From assembly GCA_016789785.1 (NCBI GenBank), contig JAEUQE010000341.1, positions 1 through 6,923 on the forward strand: a stretch of 6,923 nucleotides of DNA, in the 5' to 3' direction. Positions within the stretch are counted from its first letter, which is position 1. Every line of letters begins with the position of its first letter. The DNA is from Bryobacterales bacterium (GTDB lineage Bacteria > Acidobacteriota > Terriglobia > Bryobacterales > Bryobacteraceae). Below are positions 1-5,387 of the stretch, one piece after another. The position numbers and the translations under genes were made by a program. Below the pieces are notes generated by a model. It had not been told where the DNA came from. It did not search any database and was given only the letters and a program-made list of their open reading frames with translations.

Positions 1-811
1 CGACGCGCACGGCGTTCGCGCACTGGCGCTCGAAGCGCAGCGGAAACGTCTTGATGCCGCGCATGGTGAGATAGCTCTCAAACGGACCAAGCAGCGGGCC
101 GGCCGTGCGACCCAACTGGCGCACCATGTCGCCATGGTCGCGATCACAGGTGATCGAACCGCCAAGGACATCGCCATGGCCGGCCAGATACTTCGTTACG
201 CTGTGGCACACCATGTGTGCGCCGAGTTCGAGCGGACGCACCATGAGCGGCGTCGCAAACGTGTTATCGACAACCAGAGCCGCACCGGCGCTGCGAGCCA
301 TCTCCGCGATCCTGTCGATCTCGCCGACGCGCAACAGCGGATTCGAGATGGTCTCCATCAATACGCAGCCTGGCTTGTTCTCCTCAATGGCAGTGCGCAC
401 TTTGCCGAGATCGCAGATGTCGACAAACGTTGTCTCCACGCCCATCGGTTCAAACACGCTTTGCAGCATGCGGATGGTTGCGCCGTAGAGCGCGCTTGCC
501 GCGACAACGTGTTTGCGGCGGTCGGTCAGTGCGGCCTGCAGTGCGAACTGAATCGCCATCATGCCGGAAGAGCACGCAAGCGACGTGGAACCCGATTCGA
601 GAGAAGTGATCAGCTCTTCGAGTGCGCGATTGGTGGGGTTTTCGTAGCGCGCGTAGCTGTCGCCGGCGATCTCGCGGCCGAAGACGCGATCGAGTGTCGA
701 GGTCTCTTCGTAGATGTAGCTTGCCGCCGTGTAGATCGGCGTGGTCACCGGAATGGACTCGCCGGGTTTCTTGCGGTCGCCGACATGGACCGCTCGCGTT
801 TCGATCTTCAT
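1..811 (-). CDS. Cys/Met-metabolism PLP-dependent enzyme (trans-sulfuration family), 3' end missing
   Basis: Reading leftward from ATG at 811 gives 270 codons with no stop, so the C-terminal third (family length about 390-400 aa) lies beyond the window. Family motifs appear in order: YxRxxNPT at residues 53-60 (Tyr53 and Arg55 contact the PLP phosphate of the neighbouring subunit), SSGMMAI near 81-87, LYG at 108-110 (Tyr109 stacks on the cofactor), SNPLLRV at 156-162, VVDNTFATP at 180-188 (Asp182 binds the pyridine nitrogen), and HSVTKYLAGHGD at 203-214 with Lys207 as the Schiff-base lysine. The family includes cystathionine gamma-synthase/lyase, O-acetylhomoserine sulfhydrylase and methionine gamma-lyase. 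GHGD resembles methionine gamma-lyase, but that enzyme's LYGC cysteine is Ala111 here, and the C-terminal specificity residues are off the edge, so the exact reaction is open. The start lies 6 nt after the cysS stop; an AGGA sits 11 nt upstream inside the cysS end. Family assignment is firm, substrate is not. Confidence 0.93.
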   Translation of the reverse strand, partial: MKIETRAVHVGDRKKPGESIPVTTPIYTAASYIYEETSTLDRVFGREIAGDSYARYENPTNRALEELITSLESGSTSLACSSGMMAIQFALQAALTDRRKHVVAASALYGATIRMLQSVFEPMGVETTFVDICDLGKVRTAIEENKPGCVLMETISNPLLRVGEIDRIAEMARSAGAALVVDNTFATPLMVRPLELGAHMVCHSVTKYLAGHGDVLGGSITCDRDHGDMVRQLGRTAGPLLGPFESYLTMRGIKTFPLRFERQCANAVRV

Positions 812-817
812 GACCTG

Positions 818-2218
818 CTATTTCCTCTTCCAGCGAACGCCTTCTTTGGTGTCTTCGAGGACGATGCCTTGATCGAGCAACTGCTGCCGGATCTCGTCCG
901 CTCGTTTGAAGTTGCGAGTCTTCTTCGCCTGCGCACGTTCCGCGATCAGGGCGTCGACCTCGGTGTCGGAGATCGCGTGATCGGCAACCGATGGCTCCAA
1001 GACCGCGAAGATGGTGTCGAACTGGGCCAGCAGGTTGATCGCACCCACGACATTGCCCGCAAGGAACTCGCCGGCGTCCATCGCGGTATTGGTGTCGCGG
1101 ATATACTCGAACACCGCGCCGAGTGCTTCGGCGGTGTTCAGATCATCATCCATGGCGGCTTCGAAACTCTTGAGTGCGGCGGCGGTGCGCTCGTCGACCT
1201 TTGGGTTCACCCCATCGGCGAACTTCGATGTCTTGAGCCGAAGTTGGTAATTGCGCAGTCTTTCGATTGCGGTTGCCGCAGCCTTCAGTCCTTCCAGAGT
1301 GAAGTTCAACTGCTTGCGGTAGGGCACTTGCGCGAGCAGATAGCGCACCGACTCAGGAGAGAAACCCTTGTCGAAGAGATCGCGCAGCGTGTAGAAGTTG
1401 CCGAGCGACTTCGACATGGTCTGCCCGTCCACCATCAGGTGTTCCGTATGGATCCAGAAGCGTGCGAACTGCTTGTGCGTGGCTCCTTCCGACTGTGCCA
1501 CTTCATTCTCGTGATGGGGGAACACAAGGTCCACGCCACCGGCATGAATGTCGAGCGTTTCGCCCAGGTAGCGCATCGCCATGGCGGAGCACTCGATGTG
1601 CCAGCCGGGACGGCCTGGGCCGAGAGGCGTGTCCCAGAAGTGTTCGCCGTCTTTTTTCGCTTTCCAAAGTACGAAGTCGCGGGCGTTGTCCTTGTCGTAC
1701 TTGTCAGTGTCGATGCGGGCGCCGGCTTTCAGGCCTTCAAAGTGCAGGTGCGCGAGTTTTCCATATTCGGGGAAGGACGTGATCCGGAAGTAGGTGGAGC
1801 CTTCACTCGTATAGGTGCAGCCGTTCTTTTCGAGGGTCTGAATCAACGTGACCATGTCGCTGATGTGGTCGGTCGCGCGGCACACCTGCTCTGGGCGCTC
1901 CAAGCGAACCTTGCCGGTGTCCTCGAAAAAGGCCTTCTCATATTGCGCAGTGTACTCGTAGATCGACTTTCCGGCGGCCACCGACTGCTGAATGATGCGA
2001 TCATCCACGTCGGTGATGTTCATGACGTGCATGATCTGATAGCCACGGTATTGCAGCCAGCGGCGCAGAATATCCTGCGACGTGAAAGTACGCAGATTGC
2101 CAATATGGACGTAGTTCCAGACCGTCGGTCCGCAGGTGTACATGCGCACTGTCTTGCCATCCTGCGGCGTGAAGTCCTCTACCTGTTGGGAAAGGGTGTT
2201 GTAGAAACGCAAAGCCAT
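818..2218 (-). CDS. cysS: Cysteinyl-tRNA synthetase
   Basis: A class I aminoacyl-tRNA synthetase that charges tRNA-Cys with cysteine using ATP, in the cytoplasm. With the start at ATG 2218 it is 466 aa, close to the E. coli enzyme (461). The Rossmann domain has the HIGH-type motif HIGN at 38-41 after TCGPTV, and the KMSKS-type loop as TMSKS at 267-271. The zinc site is complete: Cys29, Cys210, His235 and Glu239, matching Cys28/Cys209/His234/Glu238 of E. coli. The remainder from about 320 is the helical DALR and anticodon-recognition part, ending in a basic WKRK tail. An in-frame TTG at 2239 would add seven residues, but MALRFYNTL is the usual N-terminus. Neither start has a clear Shine-Dalgarno. 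The full length and complete C-terminal domain argue against the shorter paralogue MshC of mycothiol synthesis. It follows the DinB-like gene by 69 nt and precedes the PLP gene by 6 nt. Confidence 0.97.
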   Translation of the reverse strand: MALRFYNTLSQQVEDFTPQDGKTVRMYTCGPTVWNYVHIGNLRTFTSQDILRRWLQYRGYQIMHVMNITDVDDRIIQQSVAAGKSIYEYTAQYEKAFFEDTGKVRLERPEQVCRATDHISDMVTLIQTLEKNGCTYTSEGSTYFRITSFPEYGKLAHLHFEGLKAGARIDTDKYDKDNARDFVLWKAKKDGEHFWDTPLGPGRPGWHIECSAMAMRYLGETLDIHAGGVDLVFPHHENEVAQSEGATHKQFARFWIHTEHLMVDGQTMSKSLGNFYTLRDLFDKGFSPESVRYLLAQVPYRKQLNFTLEGLKAAATAIERLRNYQLRLKTSKFADGVNPKVDERTAAALKSFEAAMDDDLNTAEALGAVFEYIRDTNTAMDAGEFLAGNVVGAINLLAQFDTIFAVLEPSVADHAISDTEVDALIAERAQAKKTRNFKRADEIRQQLLDQGIVLEDTKEGVRWKRK

Positions 2219-2287
2219 CCGATCATTCCATGGTAGCAAGGGATGGATGGCGCTGGCCGGAAAACAAGCCGCTGGCTAGAGATGATG

Positions 2288-2893
2288 CTAGATGGGAAAC
2301 CCAGGCTCCGCTCTGACTTCGTCCATTTGCTGAAGATGACGGTCCGCATGTGCGGCAAGGAAAAGAAGCCATTGATAGACATCCAGGCGTCCCAACGCGA
2401 AATGAGGATGGGAATGGGCGCGGAGGTCGAGTTTGGTATCGCTGGCAAACGCGATAGTGGACTGGCGCGCGTCACGAAAGGCGTTTCGGGTTTCCTCGCG
2501 GCTGACCATCATCCCCGAGGGCGCCACTTGTTCCGGCGCAGTCACCCTTCTACCACGATTCGCCACCAGACGAATCACGCGCTGGTCGATGCTGTGAGGG
2601 TCTTCGGGTTTTGTTTCCGGCGGCTGGTTGAGAGCGTCTTCCATCCTGGCGAAGATGAGGCGCTCCGTGATGAGGAGGTGTTCGGAACACTCGGCAAGCG
2701 ACCAGCGGTCCGGCGCCGGCCGAAAGATCCACTGTTCGGCCGCTGTGCAATCTGTTGTTTTCTCGAACCACTGCATTGTGCGCGTGAGATAGTCCACTGC
2801 GACTGTGCGCTCGGCATCCGTGAGTTTTGCTGTTGCGGCTCCGCCGAACAGTGGCGCACTTGAGTACCGGAGTGATCGGATTCGATCCCACAT
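2288..2893 (-). CDS. DinB-superfamily (DinB_2-like) putative metal-dependent protein
   Basis: A 201-aa cytoplasmic protein with the four-helix-bundle DinB signature. RPAPDRWSLAECSEHL at 58-73 supplies His72, and AAHADRHLQQ at 180-189 supplies His182 and His186, together the usual three-histidine metal site. The intervening VTAPEQVAPSG and the YQWLLFLAAH stretch are typical of the DinB_2 branch. Known relatives include thiol S-transferases such as bacillithiol transferase BstA and mycothiol-dependent maleylpyruvate isomerase, but most members are uncharacterised and I cannot assign a substrate. The start is doubtful: ATG 2893 has no Shine-Dalgarno, and the first ~24 residues (Arg-rich, encoded by a tRNA-like stretch) do not look like the family, which normally begins near LTDAERT (residue 25). 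No better ATG exists downstream; a CTG at codon 15 and a GTG at codon 33 are possibilities. It lies 69 nt upstream of cysS on the same strand and may share its transcript. Confidence 0.85.
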   Translation of the reverse strand: MWDRIRSLRYSSAPLFGGAATAKLTDAERTVAVDYLTRTMQWFEKTTDCTAAEQWIFRPAPDRWSLAECSEHLLITERLIFARMEDALNQPPETKPEDPHSIDQRVIRLVANRGRRVTAPEQVAPSGMMVSREETRNAFRDARQSTIAFASDTKLDLRAHSHPHFALGRLDVYQWLLFLAAHADRHLQQMDEVRAEPGFPI

Positions 2894-2951
2894 TGACGCA
2901 ATTGTCGCAGAGACACGGCGCGTAGTACTGGACCAGAACGTGAGTACTGGA
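2861..2951. repeat. Short imperfect direct repeats, (TG)AGTACYGGA
   Basis: Three copies of a 9-11 nt unit are visible: TGAGTACCGGA at 2861-2871, GTAGTACTGGA at 2922-2932 and TGAGTACTGGA at 2941-2951. The last two are 19 nt apart centre to centre, roughly two helical turns, with a GAACGT also repeated at 2936-2941 and 2950-2955. The first lies within the 5' end of the DinB-like gene, the others upstream of it. They could be a regulator binding site for that gene or chance similarity in a short region. Confidence 0.35.
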
Positions 2952-3045
2952 ACGTAGGTTGTATTGCGAAGAAGTGGTTGAGGTGTTTACATTAGGAATT
3001 TGACGGCCCAAGGGCTACTCCCCGCAGAAAGGATCAGCACACCCC
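2894..3045. other. Non-coding gap between divergent DinB-like and DUF5658-like genes
   Basis: This 152-nt gap separates the leftward DinB-like gene from the rightward membrane-protein gene and must hold at least one promoter for each direction. It is richer in A/T than its flanks around 2958-3003. I see no convincing paired -35/-10 boxes on either strand. A TTGACG at 3000-3005 could be a -35 element for the rightward gene but lacks a matching -10. Two of the AGTACTGGA repeats and a CAATTG-centred partial dyad lie here. Confidence 0.5.
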
Positions 3046-3348
3046 TTGACCCAGACCTTCCTGCAGTACAGCTACCTCCAATTGCTCGACCTGCTTACAA
3101 CCGTGGCGTTTCTGCTGCAGGGCGTGCGTGAAGGAAATCCGTTGGTGCGTCTGGCGCTGGAAATGGCGCCGAGTCCGCTCGGGGGCCTACTGGTTGTGAA
3201 GCTTGTGGCGCTGGGACTGGGTGTCTACTGCTGGCAGAGGCGAAAGGAGCAGCTACTGAGCCGTGTGAACGTCCTGTTCGCCGCCTTGATTGCCTGGAAC
3301 CTGGTCGCTATCATTCTCGGCACGGCCTTTCCAAACTCCATTGGATGA
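3046..3348 (+). CDS. Small DUF5658-like three-helix membrane protein
   Basis: A 100-aa hydrophobic protein with three predicted membrane helices, at about residues 9-27, 45-63 and 73-95. The pattern LQLLDLLTT followed by REGNPLVR (Asp15, Glu29, Asn31, Pro32) and a second helix entered through VVKL is what I recognise from the DUF5658 family of small bacterial membrane proteins, whose function is unknown. A short basic cytoplasmic-type loop, QRRKEQ, joins helices 2 and 3. The only in-frame start after the upstream stop at 3001-3003 is TTG 3046; an AAAGGA at 3028-3033 precedes it by 12 nt, rather far for a Shine-Dalgarno. Its last ~96 nt overlap, on the opposite strand, the 3' end of the Cys-rich ORF. 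It has no co-directional neighbour here and appears monocistronic. Confidence 0.8.
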   Translation: MTQTFLQYSYLQLLDLLTTVAFLLQGVREGNPLVRLALEMAPSPLGGLLVVKLVALGLGVYCWQRRKEQLLSRVNVLFAALIAWNLVAIILGTAFPNSIG

Positions 3349-3507
3349 GGATCTGCGATAACTGACAAGATCGCATTCACAGCAGTCACTGCACCGGAAG
3401 CATTTCGTGCAGCGGTGATTCGGGCAAGCGTCTTTTGTGCAGTAGACGCATATCTCATTAGACGGTTCGCCGCAGATGCTGCAGGTAAACGTGGCGGTGT
3501 CGTTCAA
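3253..3507 (-). CDS. Cys-rich putative zinc-binding mini-protein
   Basis: An 84-aa ORF whose first 46 residues hold twelve Cys/His ligands: C9xxC12, C20xxC23, C28xxH31xC33, C36, C39, C42, C43 and C45. This density fits two or three zinc sites of treble-clef or zinc-ribbon type. It has no signal peptide, so it is presumably cytoplasmic. The tail after residue 46 is hydrophilic, lacks pattern, and is antisense to the end of the DUF5658-like gene, so the functional part is probably the N-terminal half. Translation is well supported: the start is TTG 3507 and an AGGAG sits 6 nt upstream, overlapping the stop codon of the preceding secreted-protein gene. The 9-nt spacing implies one transcript and coupled translation with that gene. 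I do not recognise a named family; similar short proteins seem to occur in Acidobacteria, from memory only. Confidence 0.72.
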   Translation of the reverse strand: MNDTATFTCSICGEPSNEICVYCTKDACPNHRCTKCFRCSDCCECDLVSYRRSSSNGVWKGRAENDSDQVPGNQGGEQDVHTAQ

Positions 3508-3513
3508 GAAGTT

Positions 3514-3518
3514 CTCCT
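3514..3518 (-). promoter_or_regulatory. Shine-Dalgarno AGGAG for the Cys-rich mini-protein
   Basis: AGGAG reads leftward 6 nt before the TTG at 3507 and shares bases with the TAG stop (3517-3519) of the upstream gene. It decides the unusual TTG start and points to reinitiation or coupling by ribosomes finishing the upstream gene. Confidence 0.75.
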
Positions 3519-4152
3519 ATTTCTTCACCGGGGCCGCGGCGGGCGGTGTCGTAACGGTTGGGCTGGAACTCCCGGCCGGCGAAGATGCCGTCGTCCTTGG
3601 CTTGGGAGCCGCTGGCGCCGGTTTGGCGAGCGGATTCTGATTCAACATCGACATGCATCGTTGAGCTTCCTGATGCGCGATGCTGAACTCATGCTCCTTC
3701 GTTTGCGCCAACTCCATTAGATACTGCCGTAGCTTGGTACGCGAGGCCGCATTGCGATTCAGCAAGTCGCTCAACGTGGCGGCTTGCGGATCCTGGTAAC
3801 GGCTGGCGGCGTCGGCCAGTGAACCGGTCAGCGACTCAACGTATTCCAGACGGTACAGCGTATCAATGACCAGCGATAGACGCTCCGGATCATCGGCGAG
3901 CTTGGCGCTCACGGTGCGCAGATAGCCGGCTTCCGTCTGCACCACCTTCTGCTGCCGCTGATAGGCGTCCGGCGCGCCCTCGGAAACCCAATCCGCGACC
4001 TTGAGTTGCTCCACGGTCTGCTGGTATCGCTGCGTGTTCTCGGCGAGGGTGCGCAGATTGGCGCGCACATCCCAAGCCGGTGCGACGCCACTGTTCTGCG
4101 CCAGAAGCGGCAGACAGACGATCTGCGTCAGGATTGCGAGTCGGGACATCAC
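3517..4152 (-). CDS. Secreted helical protein of unknown function
   Basis: A 211-aa protein with an N-terminal signal peptide (about residues 1-18, cleavage plausible after LPLLA before QNSG), so likely periplasmic. No lipobox cysteine is correctly placed. Residues ~27-170 look largely alpha-helical, with heptad-friendly stretches such as LRTLAENTQRYQQTVEQL (33-50) and a conserved-looking block around DDPERLSLVIDTLYRLEYVESL (87-108). The C-terminal ~40 residues are a Pro/Ala/Ser/Thr-rich low-complexity tail ending in PVKK, as in linkers that cross periplasm or wall. I recognise no enzyme motif or named family. The start is either GTG 4152 or the adjacent ATG 4149, which differ by one residue; no strong Shine-Dalgarno is present. 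It is divergent from the dehydratase gene and sits 9 nt upstream of the Cys-rich gene. Confidence 0.75.
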   Translation of the reverse strand: MMSRLAILTQIVCLPLLAQNSGVAPAWDVRANLRTLAENTQRYQQTVEQLKVADWVSEGAPDAYQRQQKVVQTEAGYLRTVSAKLADDPERLSLVIDTLYRLEYVESLTGSLADAASRYQDPQAATLSDLLNRNAASRTKLRQYLMELAQTKEHEFSIAHQEAQRCMSMLNQNPLAKPAPAAPKPRTTASSPAGSSSPTVTTPPAAAPVKK

Positions 4153-4226
4153 TTCACAGTTTAATGAGATGGGCGCTGGAAATCCATCCTCGATTCCCGA
4201 GGGTGTTACGATGAAGCCCAGCCGGG
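4153..4226. promoter_or_regulatory. Divergent intergenic region with a hairpin
   Basis: These 74 nt carry the expression signals for both the leftward secreted protein and the rightward dehydratase. The clearest element is an 8-bp inverted repeat at 4185-4205: CATCCTCG pairs with CGAGGGTG (one T-G pair) around the 5-nt loop ATTCC. It lies 21 nt before the dehydratase ATG and contains the GAGGG that would otherwise act as a Shine-Dalgarno for an out-of-frame ATG at 4211. It could be an RNA hairpin or a dyad operator. No clear sigma-70 boxes are visible. Confidence 0.5.
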
Positions 4227-4249
4227 ATGAAGATTACTGCGATCCATGA
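4211..4249 (+). other. Possible upstream mini-ORF overlapping the dehydratase start
   Basis: ATG 4211 opens a 12-codon reading frame (MKPSRDEDYCDP) ending in TGA at 4247-4249, in a different frame from the dehydratase gene that starts at 4227. GAGGG ends 7 nt or so upstream of this ATG, a better ribosome-binding context than the weak one before 4227. Ribosomes translating the mini-ORF would terminate 21 nt inside the dehydratase gene. It may be a leader or coupling ORF, or coincidence. Confidence 0.3.
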
Positions 4250-5384
4250 GACAGTGGTTCCGATCCGCTCCGAGATCCGGAACGCCTACATCAGTTTTTC
4301 TGAGATGACTGCGTCGGCGGTCGCGATTCGCACGGACGTGATTCGCGACGGACGGCCGGTTGTGGGATATGGGTTCAACTCCAACGGACGCTACGCGCAG
4401 AGCGGAATTTTGCGCGACCGGATGATTCCTCGCTTAGTGCAGGCGGATTCTGGCGCGCTGCTGGATGCAAATGGGGTGCTGGATCCGGCCAAAGCGTGGG
4501 ACATCATGATGACCAACGAGAAGCCGGGCGGACATGGTGAGCGTTCAGTGGCTGTTGGTGTAATCGACATGGCGCTGTGGGACGTTGTCGCGAAGGTGGA
4601 GCAGCGTCCGCTCTATCGAGTGCTCGCCGACCGCTATCGCGAAGGGCGGTATGACACCGAGGTCTACGTTTATGCGGCGGGTGGCTACTACTATCCGGGC
4701 AAGGAGATCGAAGGACTGTTGGCCGAGATGCGGAGCTACCTGGATCTCGGATACAGCACCGTGAAGATCAAGATCGGCGGTGCGCCGCTGGCCGTCGATC
4801 TCGCGCGGATTGAAGCAGTGTTGGGCATTCTGAAGCCCGGCCAGTGGCTGGCGGTGGATGCCAACGGGCGATTTGATGAGCGCACGGCCATAGCGTATGC
4901 CGAAGCGTTGAACGCCTATGAGTTGAAGTGGTACGAAGAGCCATGTGAGCCGCTCGATTTCGAGATCCACGCGAAGGTGGCTTCGGTGTCGAAGAACCCT
5001 GTGGCGACCGGGGAGAATCTGTTCTCGGTTCACGACGCACTGAATCTTGTCCGCTATGGTGGCATGAATCGCGAACGGGACTACCTGCAGTTCGATCCTG
5101 CGCTGAGCTACGGAACGGTGGAGTATGTGCGCATCCAGCGAATGCTGGAACAGCACGGGTGGTCTTCGCGACGTTGCATTCCCCATGGCGGCCATCAGAT
5201 GGCGCTGCATGTGGCCGCGGGGCTCGGCTTGCATGGCAACGAATCGTACCCGGGCGTGTTCCAGCCATTCGGCGGATTTGCGGACGACGTGCCCGTGATC
5301 GATGGGATGGTGCGGCTTCCGGATGCGCCCGGCCTCGGAATCGAGCTGAAACAAAACCTGTACGAAGTGTTTCGGGATCTGTAG
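4227..5384 (+). CDS. Enolase-superfamily acid-sugar dehydratase, D-tartrate dehydratase-like
   Basis: A 385-aa cytoplasmic Mg2+ enzyme of the mandelate racemase/muconate lactonizing branch, expected to dehydrate an acid sugar to a 2-keto acid; for D-tartrate the product is oxaloacetate. The capping domain occupies about 1-125, then the beta/alpha barrel. Catalytic set: the KxK motif at 180-182 (VKIKIGG, Lys182 as base), metal ligands Asp211 (DANGRF), Glu237 (WYEEP) and Glu263 (TGENL), and an Asp290/His320 dyad (QFDPALSYG, IPHGGHQ). The capping loop has GFNSNGRY (49-56) and NEKPGGHGER (97-106), with Lys99 corresponding to the substrate-binding lysine of Bradyrhizobium D-tartrate dehydratase; the pattern matches that enzyme with a nearly constant offset. 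ATG 4227 is the only start after an in-frame stop at 4212; its Shine-Dalgarno is weak. No transporter or regulator of tartrate is adjacent. It ends 3 nt from the convergent NUP gene. Superfamily is certain; the exact substrate is inferred. Confidence 0.92.
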   Translation: MKITAIHETVVPIRSEIRNAYISFSEMTASAVAIRTDVIRDGRPVVGYGFNSNGRYAQSGILRDRMIPRLVQADSGALLDANGVLDPAKAWDIMMTNEKPGGHGERSVAVGVIDMALWDVVAKVEQRPLYRVLADRYREGRYDTEVYVYAAGGYYYPGKEIEGLLAEMRSYLDLGYSTVKIKIGGAPLAVDLARIEAVLGILKPGQWLAVDANGRFDERTAIAYAEALNAYELKWYEEPCEPLDFEIHAKVASVSKNPVATGENLFSVHDALNLVRYGGMNRERDYLQFDPALSYGTVEYVRIQRMLEQHGWSSRRCIPHGGHQMALHVAAGLGLHGNESYPGVFQPFGGFADDVPVIDGMVRLPDAPGLGIELKQNLYEVFRDL

Positions 5385-5387
5385 CCG

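Noticed and set aside
818..2218. MshC (cysteine ligase of mycothiol synthesis) instead of CysRS.
   Set aside because: The protein has full CysRS length and a complete C-terminal region, and no other mycothiol gene is in view.
134..2236. A 700-codon plus-strand open frame.
   Set aside because: It is exactly antisense to cysS and the PLP enzyme, both with complete family motifs. The composition (Arg/Val/Asp/His-rich, no recognisable motif) is typical of an antisense frame in GC-rich DNA.
2219..2239. TTG at 2239 as the cysS start.
   Set aside because: It adds only seven residues not typical of the family and has no Shine-Dalgarno; ATG 2218 gives the standard MALRFYNTL beginning.
2243..2863. 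A 206-codon plus-strand open frame.
   Set aside because: Antisense to the DinB-like gene, which carries the three-histidine site; the frame itself has no recognisable features.
2861..2960. A complete tRNA gene on the minus strand.
   Set aside because: Only a T-arm-like and 3' acceptor-like piece can be found; the acceptor 5' strand, D-arm and anticodon arm are absent.
3225..3458. A 77-codon minus-strand frame as the real small protein.
   Set aside because: It is a shifted frame of the Cys-rich ORF, lacks the Cys pattern and has no ribosome binding site comparable to the AGGAG before 3507.
4545..5354. A 269-codon minus-strand open frame.
   Set aside because: Antisense to the enolase-superfamily gene, whose catalytic residues are all present; the frame shows no domain motifs.
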